Source of the DNA: Lichenicola sp964247755
GTDB taxonomy: Bacteria > Pseudomonadota > Alphaproteobacteria > Acetobacterales > Acetobacteraceae
Direction: 5' to 3'
Assembly: GCA_964247755.1 (NCBI GenBank)
Contig: CAXTVX010000037.1
Location: forward strand, 1 to 32,111
DNA length: 32,111 nt
Shown here: positions 24,214-32,111 of the stretch, one piece after another
Numbering within the stretch: the first letter of the stretch is position 1
How the letters are laid out: each line of letters starts with the position of its first letter
The notes under the pieces: generated by a model
What the model saw: only the letters and a program-made list of their open reading frames with translations
What the model was told of the DNA's origin: nothing
The model's database searches: none
Program-made: the position numbers and the translations under genes

Positions 24214-25014
24214 ATGCCGCGCTTCGCCGCCAACCTGACCCTGATGTTCACCGAGCTGCCCTTCGCCGACCGCTTCGACGCGGCCGCGGCGGCGGGCTTC
24301 ACCGCGGTCGAATTCCTGTTCCCGTATGCGCTGGAGCCCGACGCGGTGGCGGAGCGGCTCGATCGCAACCGGCTCGACCTGGCGCTGTTCAACATGCCGC
24401 CGGGAGACTGGGAGTCCGGCGACCGCGGGCTTGCCGCGCTGCCGGCACGGGCGGCGGAGTTCGAGGCCGGCCTCGCCACCGCGCTGCGCTACGCCGAGGC
24501 GTGCGGTGCCAAGCGGCTGCACCTGATGGCGGGCATGGCGGACAAGGCGGATCCGGCGGCGCTGCGCCGCTACCGCGACTCCGTCACCCGCGCCGCCGAG
24601 GCGCTGGGCGCGCAGGGGATCGAGCTGGTGCTGGAGCCGATCAACGGCCGCGACATGCCGGGCTACTTCCTGAACAACTTCGAGTGGGCGGCGACCTTCA
24701 TCGAGGAGCTCGGCCTGCCGAACCTCCGGCTGCAGTTCGACCTGTACCATCGGCAGATCCTGCACGGCGACGTCGTGATGGCGCTGCGCCGCATGATGCC
24801 GATGATCGGCCACGTGCAGGTCGCCAGCGTGCCGTCGCGCAACGAGCCCGACGGCGAGGAAATGAACTGGCCGTTCCTGTTCGGCGAGCTCGACCGGCTC
24901 GGTTATGCGGGCTTCGTCGGCTGCGAATACCGTCCGCGCGGGCGCACGGAGGACGGGCTCGGCTGGTTCGCACCCTATGCCGGGCGGCGCGACGGGGCGG
25001 GAGCGGCGCCATGA
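24214..25014 (+). CDS. otnI: 2-oxo-tetronate isomerase (hydroxypyruvate isomerase family)
   Basis: A 266-residue TIM-barrel isomerase. The N-terminus RFAANLTLMFTELPF and the metal-site residues Glu141 (LEPIN), Asp176 with His179 (FDLYH), His200 with Gln202 (GHVQVA) and Glu238 (CEYRP) match the Hyi/OtnI family. OtnI converts 2-oxo-tetronate to 3-oxo-tetronate for OtnK. ATG 24214 follows a strong AAAGGAGG. It is tightly packed: four bases after ltnD, and its stop overlaps the otnK start as ATGA. Hydroxypyruvate isomerase is the alternative, made less likely by the neighbours. Confidence 0.92.
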   Translation: MPRFAANLTLMFTELPFADRFDAAAAAGFTAVEFLFPYALEPDAVAERLDRNRLDLALFNMPPGDWESGDRGLAALPARAAEFEAGLATALRYAEACGAKRLHLMAGMADKADPAALRRYRDSVTRAAEALGAQGIELVLEPINGRDMPGYFLNNFEWAATFIEELGLPNLRLQFDLYHRQILHGDVVMALRRMMPMIGHVQVASVPSRNEPDGEEMNWPFLFGELDRLGYAGFVGCEYRPRGRTEDGLGWFAPYAGRRDGAGAAP

Positions 25015-26294
25015 GCCTGCGCCTCGGCTGCATCGCCGACGACTACACCGGCGCCTCGGACCTCGCCAACGTGCTGAGCCGCAACGGGCTGCGCACGGTG
25101 CAGACGGTCGGCATTCCGCGGTCGTCGCTGGCACTGCCGGAGGTCGACGCGGTGGTGGTGTCGCTGAAGAGCCGCTCGATCGAGGCCGAGCGCGCGGTGT
25201 CGCTGTCGCTGGAGGCGGAGCAGTGGCTGCGCGAGCGCGGTGCGGGCCACGTGCTGTTCAAGATCTGCTCGACCTTCGACTCCACCGACGCCGGCAACAT
25301 CGGCCCGGTGATTGACGCGCTGCGGGACCGGGCCGGCGCCGGCCCGGTGCTGGTCAACCCGGCGTTTCCGGAAACCGGACGCAGCGTGTTCCAGGGCTAC
25401 CTGTTCGTGAACGGCGTGCCGCTGCACGAAAGCCCGCTCAAGGACCACCCGCTCAACCCGATGCGCGACTCCAGCCTGGTGCGCGTGCTGCAGCGGCAGA
25501 GCCGGGCGCCGGTCCGGCTGATCCCGTTCGCGACGGTGGAGCAGGGCTCGGAAGCGGTGCGCGCGGCGCTGGCGGCGATGCCGGACGCGGGCTCGGTCAT
25601 CATCGACGCGGTGGCGGCGCGCCATCTCGACGTGCTGGGACAGGCGGCGCTGGCGGATCCGGTGTCGTGCGGCGCGTCCGGGCTCGGCGCCGGGCTGGCC
25701 CGCGCCCTGGTCGCCCGCGATGGCATCCCCCCGCCCGCCGAGGCGACCGACGCGCCCCGGGACCGGCAGGCCGGGCGCAGCGCGATCCTGGCCGGCAGCT
25801 GCTCGACCGCGACCCGGCAGCAGATCGCAGCCGCCGAGGCGGCCGGGATCGCCTGCCACCGGCTCGACGTGCGTCGTCTGCTGGAGGGCGACGCCGGAGC
25901 GGTGGTGGCCGAGGCGCTGCGCTGGACCGGTGAACGGCTCCCTGCCGGCCCGGTGCTGGTCGCCAGCAGCGACACCCCGGACGCGGTGCAGGCGATGCAG
26001 CGCAGCCACGGCGGCGCCGCGGCCAGTCACGCGGTCGAGCAGGCGCTGGCCGCGATCGCCGAAGGGCTGCTGGCGGAGGGGGTGGGCCGGCTGGTGGTGG
26101 CCGGCGGGGAGACCTCCGGCGCGGTGGTGGACCGGCTCGGGCTGGAAGCGTTCCTGGTGGGCGACGAGATCGCGCCCGGGGTGCCGGTGCTGCGCACCGC
26201 CGGCGCCAACCATCCCGGCCTGTCGGTGGCGCTGAAGTCGGGCAATTTCGGCGGCGAGGACTTCTTCACCCGCGCTCTGTCGATGCTGGACTGA
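25011..26294 (+). CDS. otnK: 3-oxo-tetronate kinase (DUF1537/four-carbon acid sugar kinase family)
   Basis: A 427-residue kinase. The N-terminal domain opens with ADDYTGASD at 9-17, the sugar-acid-binding signature, and later has FKICSTFDST; the C-terminal nucleotide domain has GGETSGAVV and LKSGNFGGEDFF. Length and motifs are typical of OtnK. It phosphorylates 3-oxo-tetronate at the 4 position with ATP in the cytoplasm, and OtnC completes the pathway to dihydroxyacetone phosphate. The ATG at 25011 overlaps the otnI stop by four bases, so translation is coupled. The related D-threonate kinase DtnK works with a PdxA2 dehydrogenase, which is absent here, and that supports OtnK. Confidence 0.93.
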   Translation: MSLRLGCIADDYTGASDLANVLSRNGLRTVQTVGIPRSSLALPEVDAVVVSLKSRSIEAERAVSLSLEAEQWLRERGAGHVLFKICSTFDSTDAGNIGPVIDALRDRAGAGPVLVNPAFPETGRSVFQGYLFVNGVPLHESPLKDHPLNPMRDSSLVRVLQRQSRAPVRLIPFATVEQGSEAVRAALAAMPDAGSVIIDAVAARHLDVLGQAALADPVSCGASGLGAGLARALVARDGIPPPAEATDAPRDRQAGRSAILAGSCSTATRQQIAAAEAAGIACHRLDVRRLLEGDAGAVVAEALRWTGERLPAGPVLVASSDTPDAVQAMQRSHGGAAASHAVEQALAAIAEGLLAEGVGRLVVAGGETSGAVVDRLGLEAFLVGDEIAPGVPVLRTAGANHPGLSVALKSGNFGGEDFFTRALSMLD

Positions 26295-26480
26295 CGCCAC
26301 CGCTTGACGGGATCGCGTTGCCGGCCTCGGACGCGCCGGTGGTGAAGAACACGCCGTTCGTCACCCCGTCGCGGGTGGACATCCCGGCCGGCAGCACCGA
26401 AGCCGAGCCTACCGGATGGCTGATGCCGGCCACCCACCGACGCGACGCCCTGGGAGCGGATCGTCCTTTGCCGCACCGGA

Positions 26481-27923
26481 TCAGGCGGCGCGGGCACCGT
26501 CCCGCTCCGGGGTTGCCTCCACTGGTTCGGCACGCCGGGGAAGCCGCAGGGCAGCCAGGAACACGATCCCGTGGAACGCGCACAGGAGGGCGAAGGCGGC
26601 GACGAACGCGTCCGGCCTTGCCGCGGGCGTGGACGCCGCGGCGAGGCGCCAGCCCAGGAACGTCGCGCACAGCGTGGTCAGGGTCGGTCCGCCCAGTCTT
26701 TGAACGATGTTCATGGACGTTGTCGCCATGGGCAGGTCCTGCCGCCGGACGGAAGCGTAGCCGGCGGTGATCGAGGGGATGCCGATGGCGCTCAGACCGA
26801 CGCCGCGGACGAACAGGGACGCGGCCAGCACCGGCAGGACGACGCCACGGCCGGCCAGGTAGAGGAACGGCAGGGTCCCGGTCAGGGCGAGGAGTGCTCC
26901 TGCCGCCGCGAGCTGGCGGATGCCGAGGCGCGTGGTCAGCGCGCCCAGGAACGGATAGGTGCACATCATGCCGAGGCCGAGCGGTGCCATCAGCCAGCCG
27001 GTCCTGGCGGGCAGGATCCCGCACTGGCGGGTCAGGTAGATCGGGACCAGCATCTGGCCGGCGAAGCCCACGCCGTTCACCAGGAACATGGCGACGACGG
27101 AGGTGGAGAAGCCCCTCCCCTTGAACAGCCGCAGGTCGATCAGCGCCGCGTCGGGCCGCCGCAGGGCCCTGCGGCAGAACGAGACGAGCAGGACCAGCGA
27201 CGTGGCGAGCGCCAGCTCGCCCGTCCGCCGGTCCAGATGGCCGGATCCGTACAGGAACAGGGCCAGGGCGGGCGACAGCAGGGCAAGCCCGAGGAAGTCG
27301 AGGCTGCGCGGGCTCGCCTCGCCGCGGTCGTCGGGCAGGAACAGGACGGCCAGGCCGATCGCCAGCGCGCCCACCGGCAGGTTGACCAGGAACAGCCAGC
27401 GCCACGAGGCGAACTGCAGGATCGCGCCGGCGAGAACCGGGCCGAGCAGCGGCGCCAGCAGCACCGGCATGGCGGCGAAGCCCACCACGCGCGCCATGTG
27501 CCTGCCGGCGGCGCGCGCGATCAGCATCTGCGCCATCGGCGCCAGCAGGCCGCCGCTCATGCCCTGGAGGATGCGGAAGGCGACCAGCGCGTCCGCGGAC
27601 CAGGCCAGCCCGCACAGGGCGGAGGACAGCGTGAACGCGGCGAAGCAGCGGAGGTAGAGCGCCTTTGCGCCGATGCGGTCGACCAGCCAGCCGCTCAGCG
27701 GCAGCGTCAGCGCGAGGGCCAGCAGGTAGCCGCTGGTCACCCACTGGATGTCGGACAGGCTGGCGTGCAGGTCGCGCGCCAGGCTGGACAGCGACACGTT
27801 CACCATCGTCGCGTCGAGCTGCGACAGGAAGGAGCCGATCGCCGCGACGCCGGCGATCCGCCAGATGGCCGGGTCCATCCCTCCGGCGTCGGGGATCCCG
27901 GCGGGCGACGCCCTGCCCTCCAT
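26481..27923 (-). CDS. MFS drug exporter, DHA2 (EmrB/QacA) family
   Basis: A 480-residue exporter with about fourteen membrane segments. FLSQLDATMVNVSLSSLARD near 32-51 carries the acidic motif D1 of the DHA2 group, SGYLLALALTLPLSGWLVDR follows near 63-82, and GFAAMPVLLAPLLGPVLAG matches the antiporter motif C region. Such pumps expel drugs, aromatic compounds or metabolites using the proton gradient. The start ATG 27923 shares one base with the hydrolase stop (TGATG), so it is coupled to that gene, and both sit behind a MarR regulator. The sequence 26295-26480, between this gene and the convergent otnK, shows no clear terminator. Confidence 0.9.
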   Translation of the reverse strand: MEGRASPAGIPDAGGMDPAIWRIAGVAAIGSFLSQLDATMVNVSLSSLARDLHASLSDIQWVTSGYLLALALTLPLSGWLVDRIGAKALYLRCFAAFTLSSALCGLAWSADALVAFRILQGMSGGLLAPMAQMLIARAAGRHMARVVGFAAMPVLLAPLLGPVLAGAILQFASWRWLFLVNLPVGALAIGLAVLFLPDDRGEASPRSLDFLGLALLSPALALFLYGSGHLDRRTGELALATSLVLLVSFCRRALRRPDAALIDLRLFKGRGFSTSVVAMFLVNGVGFAGQMLVPIYLTRQCGILPARTGWLMAPLGLGMMCTYPFLGALTTRLGIRQLAAAGALLALTGTLPFLYLAGRGVVLPVLAASLFVRGVGLSAIGIPSITAGYASVRRQDLPMATTSMNIVQRLGGPTLTTLCATFLGWRLAAASTPAARPDAFVAAFALLCAFHGIVFLAALRLPRRAEPVEATPERDGARAA

Positions 27924-28483
27924 CAGCCACGCCGGTCCAGCAGGTCGAGGATCTCCGCGGTGGTGCCGGTCTCGCCCAGGCGGGGGAACACCTTGCCGAC
28001 GCTGTTTGCGTGCAGCCCGGCGTCCATGTCGGTCATGGCGTCGACGGCGAGGGTGACGTTGAAACCGAGCTCGTGGGCCTGCCGAGCGGTCGATTCCACG
28101 CCCATGCTGGTGGCGACGCCGGCGAGCACGAGCTGGGAGACGTTTCGCGCCCGCAGATGCGCCTCGAGGCCGGTCCCGGTGAAGGCGCCCGCGGTCCGCT
28201 TCGTCACCAGGTGGTCGTCCGGCTGCCGGTCGAGCTCGGGCACCAGGTCCGCGAAGCCTTCGGGAAGGTTTCCGCGGAAGCGGGCCTGCTCGGTGCGCCC
28301 CGGCGGCACGCCGGCAACGTTCACCAGCACGACCGGCAGGCCGTGCCGGCGGAAGGCCGTGGCGAGGTCGCGCGACCGCCGCACCACCTCGGTCACCGGG
28401 TGGACGGTGGGAAGCGAGACGATCCCCCGCTGCAGGTCGATGACGACCAGCGCAGTCGCGTCGTCGAGGATGGTCAGCGGCAT
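27923..28483 (-). CDS. Isochorismatase-family hydrolase without the usual catalytic Cys
   Basis: A 186-residue alpha/beta hydrolase of the isochorismatase/cysteine-hydrolase superfamily. Asp16 in VVIDLQRG and Lys95 in VTKRTAGAFTGT give two of the three catalytic positions. Where amidohydrolases such as nicotinamidase have Cys, this protein has Gly128 in GVATSMGVESTAR. True isochorismatases also lack this Cys, so a vinyl-ether or other non-amide substrate is possible. ATG 28483 follows AAGGAG at eight bases. It is the middle gene of a marR-hydrolase-exporter operon, which suggests detoxification of a small, perhaps aromatic, compound. Similar Gly-type members are common in databases as I recall, with unknown substrates. 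Confidence 0.88.
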   Translation of the reverse strand: MPLTILDDATALVVIDLQRGIVSLPTVHPVTEVVRRSRDLATAFRRHGLPVVLVNVAGVPPGRTEQARFRGNLPEGFADLVPELDRQPDDHLVTKRTAGAFTGTGLEAHLRARNVSQLVLAGVATSMGVESTARQAHELGFNVTLAVDAMTDMDAGLHANSVGKVFPRLGETGTTAEILDLLDRRG

Positions 28484-28538
28484 GACGGTGCTCCTTGTCC
28501 GGTCGAGGAAAATGATGCGTACGGTGCGGCCCGGACCG

Positions 28539-28988
28539 TCATGCCTCGGCGAGGCGCCTGAGCAGGCCCAGCGCCTGCGAGAGCTGGTCCTGCTCGCCCG
28601 GCGACAGGCTCCTGCCGATGGCGCGGAACAGCCAGTCCTCCCGCGCCAGTCGGGCAGCATCGATCCGCGCCCGGCAGGACGGGGTGAGCGACAGCATGGT
28701 CCGGCGGCCGTCCTTCGGGTCGGGAATGCCGCTCACGAGACCGGCCGCTTCCAGGACGGCGACCGTCGCGCCCACCGATTGCGGCCGCACGCCCTGGTCG
28801 CGGGCGAGGCTCGTCACCGTCCCGGTCCCGGTCCGGTCCAGATGGCCGAGCACGGCAACCTGGGAGGCGGTCAGGTCCCCGAAGGCGGCGCGGTCCTGCA
28901 TCCGCCGCTTGAGCTGGCCGATCAGGACACGCAGCTCGCCGGCGAGGGCGGCGGTGCGGGTGGTGCCAGGATCGTCGTCCGCAATCAT
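28539..28988 (-). CDS. MarR-family transcriptional regulator
   Basis: A 149-residue winged-helix regulator. TASQVAVLGHLDR near 40-52 and the recognition helix RPQSVGATVAVLEAAGLV near 68-85 are followed by the wing motif DPKDGRRTMLSLT, the hallmark of MarR proteins. It is the first gene of an operon with the hydrolase and the DHA2 pump, 55 bases apart, and probably represses it until a phenolic or drug-like ligand binds. ATG 28988 is used. A palindrome lies 10-21 bases upstream. Confidence 0.93.
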   Translation of the reverse strand: MIADDDPGTTRTAALAGELRVLIGQLKRRMQDRAAFGDLTASQVAVLGHLDRTGTGTVTSLARDQGVRPQSVGATVAVLEAAGLVSGIPDPKDGRRTMLSLTPSCRARIDAARLAREDWLFRAIGRSLSPGEQDQLSQALGLLRRLAEA

Positions 28989-28998
28989 GCAACCGGCC

Positions 28999-29010
28999 TA
29001 GCATATGCAA
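28999..29010. promoter_or_regulatory. AT-rich palindrome upstream of marR, possible MarR operator
   Basis: TAGCATATGCAA contains the perfect 8-bp palindrome GCATATGC with one further matching pair around it. It stands out in a G+C-rich window and lies between the MarR start and the divergent TPR/methyltransferase gene. MarR proteins often bind AT-rich palindromes here and repress themselves. Further TTGCA-like half sites lie nearby on the minus strand. Confidence 0.45.
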
Positions 29011-29133
29011 AGGAGACTGCAAAGCTTCCTTCATATACGGGACTGGCGGTTCGCAGCGGCGGATGCACGATGTAGGACAGGGGATCGCAACGGATGCGGT
29101 CCGGGACGAGCCGGACCGGCCGGAGGGGAGCAG

Positions 29134-31320
29134 ATGAACCGCAAAGTGCGCCGTGCCGCGGCAGGATCGGACAGGATCGCGGCCGCCGATGCTCCGGGCC
29201 CGCCGCCGTTGCTGGCGCTTGCCCTGGCTGCCTGTCGCGACGGCCGGATGGACGAGGCCGACGGGTTGTGCGTACGCCACCTCGCCGAGTCGCCGGGACA
29301 CGCCCAGGCGCTGCACCTGCGCGGCGAGGTCGCGCGGCTCGAGGGACGGCCGGCCGACGCGATCGGGCACTTCCGGGCGGCTCTCGCCACCGCACCGGCG
29401 GTCGCCGCCATCCATGACGGGCTTGCAGAGACGTACCGGTCGATCGCGCAGCCGGTGGAGGCGGAGCGGCACTATCGGCGCGTCGCCGAGCTGCGGCCGG
29501 GTGCGGTGACGCTGCTGAACCTCGGCAACGCCCTGATGGATCTCGGGCGCCCGGAAGAGGCCGCGCGCACCTACCGCTCCGCCCTGCGCGCCGATCCCCG
29601 CCTGCCGGAGCTGCACTACGCGCTCGGCACCGCGCTGGGCGCGCTGCAGCAACGCCAGGCGGTGGACGCCTTTGCCCAGGCGGTCGCGCTGCGGCCGGAT
29701 TTCATGCCCGCGCATGAAGGGCTGGTCGAGGCCTGTCTTGCCGCGGGCGACCCGGGCGCGGCGCTGCGCGCGGTCTGCCGGGCGCTGGAGCGCGGCGACA
29801 CCACCCGGCTGCGCGTGCTGTTCGTCGACTGCGTGCGCGACGCGGTGCCGGTGGCGGGGATCGAGGGGCTGGCGGAGGCGATGCGACGTGCCCTGGCCGA
29901 GCGCTGGACCCGGCCGCAGGAGCTGGCCCGCGCGGCCTGCACGGTCGCCGCCCTGCGTCGGCCGCTCGACCCGCGTGACGAGCCGCTGCGCACCCTGCTG
30001 GACCTGGCGCCGGTGTGTCACCGGGAGGTCGAGCAGGAGCTGACCCGGCAGCGGAGCGTTCTGCTGGACGCGGCCGTGTCCGGCGCGGTTCCGGCCGGGG
30101 GGCTGGCCATGGCCTGCGCCCTGGCGCGGCAGTGCTTCGTCAACGAGTACGCCTGGTCCTGCATGCCCGAGGAGGCCGACCGGGTCGCGCTGCTTTGCGA
30201 TGGCGTCCGCAGTGCCCTGGACGGCGGAACGGTGCCGGCGGACATGACGCTTGCGGTCATCGCGATGTACCGGCCGCTTGGCGCCCTGGCCGATGCCGCG
30301 CGCCTGCTGGACCGGGCCTGGCCGACGGAGGTCGGGGCGCTGCTCGCGCAGCAGGTCCGGGAACCGGCGGAGGAACAGCGGCTGCGTGGCGTCATCCGCT
30401 CCGCGACGCCGATCGAGGACGCGGTGTCGCAGGCGGTGCGCGACCAGTACGAGACCAATCCGTATCCGCGCTGGGTGGCCACGATCGATGCCCCGCAGCG
30501 GATCCGGCTCGGCGACTGGCTGCGCGCGCGGTTCCCTGGCGCGCCGGTGGCGCCGCTGCCGGAGGGCCGGATCCTGGAGGTGCTGGTAGCCGGTTGCGGC
30601 ACCGGGCAGCACGCGGTGGAAACGGTGCGCGGGCTGGCGGACGTGTCCGTGCTGGCGATCGACCTGAGCCTGGCCAGCCTGGCCTACGCGACGCGGATCA
30701 CGGCGTCGCTCGGCGTGGGCGGGATCGAGTACGTGCAGGGCGACCTGCTACAGGCGGCGCGGCTCGGCCGCTCCTTCGACCTGATCGCGGTGGGCGGCGT
30801 GCTGCACCACATGGCCGACCCCTGGGCCGGCTGGCGCGCCCTGCTCGGGCCGCTCCGTCCGGGCGGGGTGATGAACGTGCTGCTCTACACCGAGCGCGGC
30901 CGCGGCGACGTGCGGGCGGCGCGGGACTGGATCGCCGGGCAGGGCTACCAGCCGACGCCGGAGGGGATACGGGCCTGCCGGCACGACCTGATGGCGCGGT
31001 CCGAGGACTGGGCGGTCCGTTTGTCGGACAGCCCGGACTGCTGCTCGGCCAGCGGATGCCGGGACCTGCTGTTCCACGTGCAGGAGGGCGCCGTGACCCT
31101 GCCGGAGGTGGCGGGCTTCCTCCAGGCGGAGGGGCTGCAGCTGCTCGGCGTCGACGTCGCGGCGGCAACCGAACAGGCGTTCAGGGAGCGTCCCGGTGCC
31201 GGCGAGGATGCGCTGCGCGACCTGTCGCGCTGGGAGCAGTTCGAGGCGGAGAACCCGCGCTGCTTTGCCGGGATGCTGAACCTGTGGGTGCAGAAGGGCC
31301 CGGCCGCCGCCCCGGCCTGA
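29134..31320 (+). CDS. TPR-repeat protein fused to a class I SAM-dependent methyltransferase
   Basis: A 728-residue protein. The N-terminal 30-250 residues are tetratricopeptide repeats (for example PGHAQALHLRGEVARLEGRP and LLNLGNALMDLGRPEEAART). A helical linker leads to QYETNPYPRW near 438-447, a motif I associate with alphaproteobacterial TPR-methyltransferases. The methyltransferase domain has the SAM motif VAGCGTGQHAVE near 485-496, an acidic AIDLSLASLAYA near 509-520, and FDLIAVGGVLHHM near 549-561. It probably methylates a small molecule, glycan or protein bound by the repeats; the target is unknown. ATG 29134 has GGAGGGGAG upstream. No signal peptide is evident. Confidence 0.88.
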   Translation: MNRKVRRAAAGSDRIAAADAPGPPPLLALALAACRDGRMDEADGLCVRHLAESPGHAQALHLRGEVARLEGRPADAIGHFRAALATAPAVAAIHDGLAETYRSIAQPVEAERHYRRVAELRPGAVTLLNLGNALMDLGRPEEAARTYRSALRADPRLPELHYALGTALGALQQRQAVDAFAQAVALRPDFMPAHEGLVEACLAAGDPGAALRAVCRALERGDTTRLRVLFVDCVRDAVPVAGIEGLAEAMRRALAERWTRPQELARAACTVAALRRPLDPRDEPLRTLLDLAPVCHREVEQELTRQRSVLLDAAVSGAVPAGGLAMACALARQCFVNEYAWSCMPEEADRVALLCDGVRSALDGGTVPADMTLAVIAMYRPLGALADAARLLDRAWPTEVGALLAQQVREPAEEQRLRGVIRSATPIEDAVSQAVRDQYETNPYPRWVATIDAPQRIRLGDWLRARFPGAPVAPLPEGRILEVLVAGCGTGQHAVETVRGLADVSVLAIDLSLASLAYATRITASLGVGGIEYVQGDLLQAARLGRSFDLIAVGGVLHHMADPWAGWRALLGPLRPGGVMNVLLYTERGRGDVRAARDWIAGQGYQPTPEGIRACRHDLMARSEDWAVRLSDSPDCCSASGCRDLLFHVQEGAVTLPEVAGFLQAEGLQLLGVDVAAATEQAFRERPGAGEDALRDLSRWEQFEAENPRCFAGMLNLWVQKGPAAAPA

Positions 31321-31400
31321 CCGGGGGCCTGATCCGTCCGGGCTTTTCCCTTGTCGCCGCCAGGGCTATTTCATGAGCCTGGATCAGTGAAAGGTACGTC

Positions 31401-31880
31401 GTGTCCACGCCAGGCTTCTCCGAGCAGACCAGCGCGCTGCTGTCCCAGGCCAGCCTGGCGTGCAGCCGTCGCGGCACCCAGCTGACCGAGCTGCGACGCA
31501 AGGTGCTCGGCCTGGTGCTCGACAGCGACGGGCCGGCCGGCGCCTACGACCTGCTGGACCGCCTGCGCGCCCACCACAAGGGCGCAGCACCACCCACCGT
31601 CTATCGTGCCCTGGACTTCCTGCTGGAGCAGGGGCTGATCCATAAGGTCGAGCGCCTGTCCGCCTTTGTCGGGTGCGTGCACCGCAACGACCACGACCAT
31701 CCCCACGCCGCGCAGTTCCTGATCTGCACACGCTGCGGCCAGGTCACCGAGCTCGAGGACAGCGGCGTCAACCGCGCCCTGGTCGAGGCGGCGCGCCGCA
31801 GCGGCTTCCGCCTCACCCGCGCCACCGTGGAAGCGGAAGGCGTCTGCAACGCATGCGCGGCCGCCTCCGCGACGATGTAG
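31401..31880 (+). CDS. zur: Fur-family regulator, probable zinc uptake regulator Zur
   Basis: A 159-residue Fur-superfamily repressor. The DNA-binding helix region is TVYRALDFLLEQGLI at 66-80, then the metal-binding stretch HRNDHDHPH at 94-102, and two CxxC pairs, Cys109/Cys112 and Cys149/Cys152, that hold structural zinc. Length and the short HRND/ICTRCG pattern fit Zur rather than Fur or PerR. The start is GTG 31401, six bases after GAAAGG. No zinc transporter genes lie in the window; none are expected to be obligatory neighbours. No Zur box was recognised. Confidence 0.88.
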   Translation: MSTPGFSEQTSALLSQASLACSRRGTQLTELRRKVLGLVLDSDGPAGAYDLLDRLRAHHKGAAPPTVYRALDFLLEQGLIHKVERLSAFVGCVHRNDHDHPHAAQFLICTRCGQVTELEDSGVNRALVEAARRSGFRLTRATVEAEGVCNACAAASATM

Positions 31881-32044
31881 GGCGCGCCCGGTCCGGCACT
31901 CCGGGACAGCGGCGGCCCTGGCCGGCAAGGCTGATGGCGGGGGGGCCGATCCAGGCGGGTGCTTTCGGCGCTGAAGGCGGACCGCTGGAAGGCCGGACCG
32001 GCACGACCGGCGGGCGGGCGGGACGACGGGGAAGGATCGAGGCG

Positions 32045-32111
32045 ATGGTCGGGCCCGAGGCGGCGCTGCTGGTGCGGATGTTCGAGGCCGCGGTCGCGTC
32101 AGTGTCGGCGG
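32045..32111 (+). CDS. Start of an open frame, possibly glycerate kinase (MOFRL family), cut by the window end
   Basis: ATG 32045 follows AAGGA at eight bases and opens 22 codons to the window edge. The residues ALLVRMFEAAVASVSA resemble the N-terminal helix of MOFRL-type glycerate 2-kinases (TtuD). The fragment is too short for a firm call. The gap 31881-32044 before it holds no recognisable gene. Confidence 0.4.
   Translation, partial: MVGPEAALLVRMFEAAVASVSA

Noticed and set aside
22477..25134. Apparent 885-residue protein ending in the otnC sequence
   Set aside because: Everything upstream of ATG 23163 is antisense to ltnD and otnI; the ATG has its own GGGGAG site.
23238..26294. Apparent 1018-residue protein ending in the otnK sequence
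   Set aside because: The first 590 or so residues are the wrong frame of ltnD and otnI. The real otnK start is the ATG at 25011 overlapping the otnI stop.
26295..26480. Possible degenerate peptide-coding remnant between otnK and the DHA2 pump gene
   Set aside because: Open on both strands but without a recognisable domain, start or ribosome-binding site; nothing supports a gene.

Overview
The window is G+C-rich (about 70 % by eye), densely coded and rich in sugar-type ABC importers and sugar-acid enzymes. Together with a Zur-type Fur protein and a TPR/methyltransferase fusion, this suggests an alphaproteobacterium, perhaps Acetobacteraceae/Rhodospirillales. That assignment is an inference from gene content, not from a marker gene. 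No rRNA, tRNA, CRISPR array or transposase was seen, and no gene-free stretch exceeds 300 bases. The longest is 12202-12487, in front of the araC-type gene.

Layout. (1) 1-1562: the C-terminal part of an M3 dipeptidyl carboxypeptidase, then a DCXR-like short-chain dehydrogenase preceded by a perfect 17-bp palindrome. (2) 1276-3789: a 288-bp direct repeat of the 3' end of that dehydrogenase brackets an acyltransferase-3 gene and a DUF4126-like membrane protein gene. (3) 3833-4933: a patch of visibly lower G+C with a divergent pair, a secreted PliG/PPC-like protein with a CTG start and a GH19 lysozyme. (4) 12201-5024, minus strand: a polyol operon in the order AraC regulator, ribose-type binding protein, ATPase, permease, EltD-like polyol dehydrogenase, FGGY D-ribulokinase-like kinase. 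(5) 15975-12488, minus strand: LacI regulator, D-erythronate dehydrogenase (DenD-like), MFS carrier. (6) 16163-22470, plus strand: a rhamnose/AI-2-type ABC importer (ATPase, two permeases, binding protein), an NAD-dependent epimerase/dehydrogenase and an Asp/Glu-racemase-like protein. (7) 22477-26294: OtnC on the minus strand, then LtnD-OtnI-OtnK on the plus strand. (8) 28988-26481, minus strand: MarR regulator, isochorismatase-like hydrolase, DHA2 MFS exporter. (9) 29134-end: TPR/methyltransferase, Zur, and the start of a possible glycerate kinase.

How it works together. Regions 5-7 form a complete tetronate (C4 sugar acid) pathway. DenD oxidises D-erythronate and LtnD oxidises L-threonate to 2-oxo-tetronates, OtnI isomerises these to 3-oxo-tetronate, the DUF1537 kinase OtnK phosphorylates it, and OtnC decarboxylates the product to dihydroxyacetone phosphate. 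Two uptake systems accompany it. The epimerase and the racemase-like protein have no place in the known scheme and may add an extra entry substrate. Region 4 adds polyol uptake, oxidation and phosphorylation. The same 17-bp palindrome stands before denD and before the distant dehydrogenase at 831, which suggests one regulon. Besides this regulon and its two unplaced enzymes, the most unusual item is the possible lysozyme/lysozyme-inhibitor pair in region 3.
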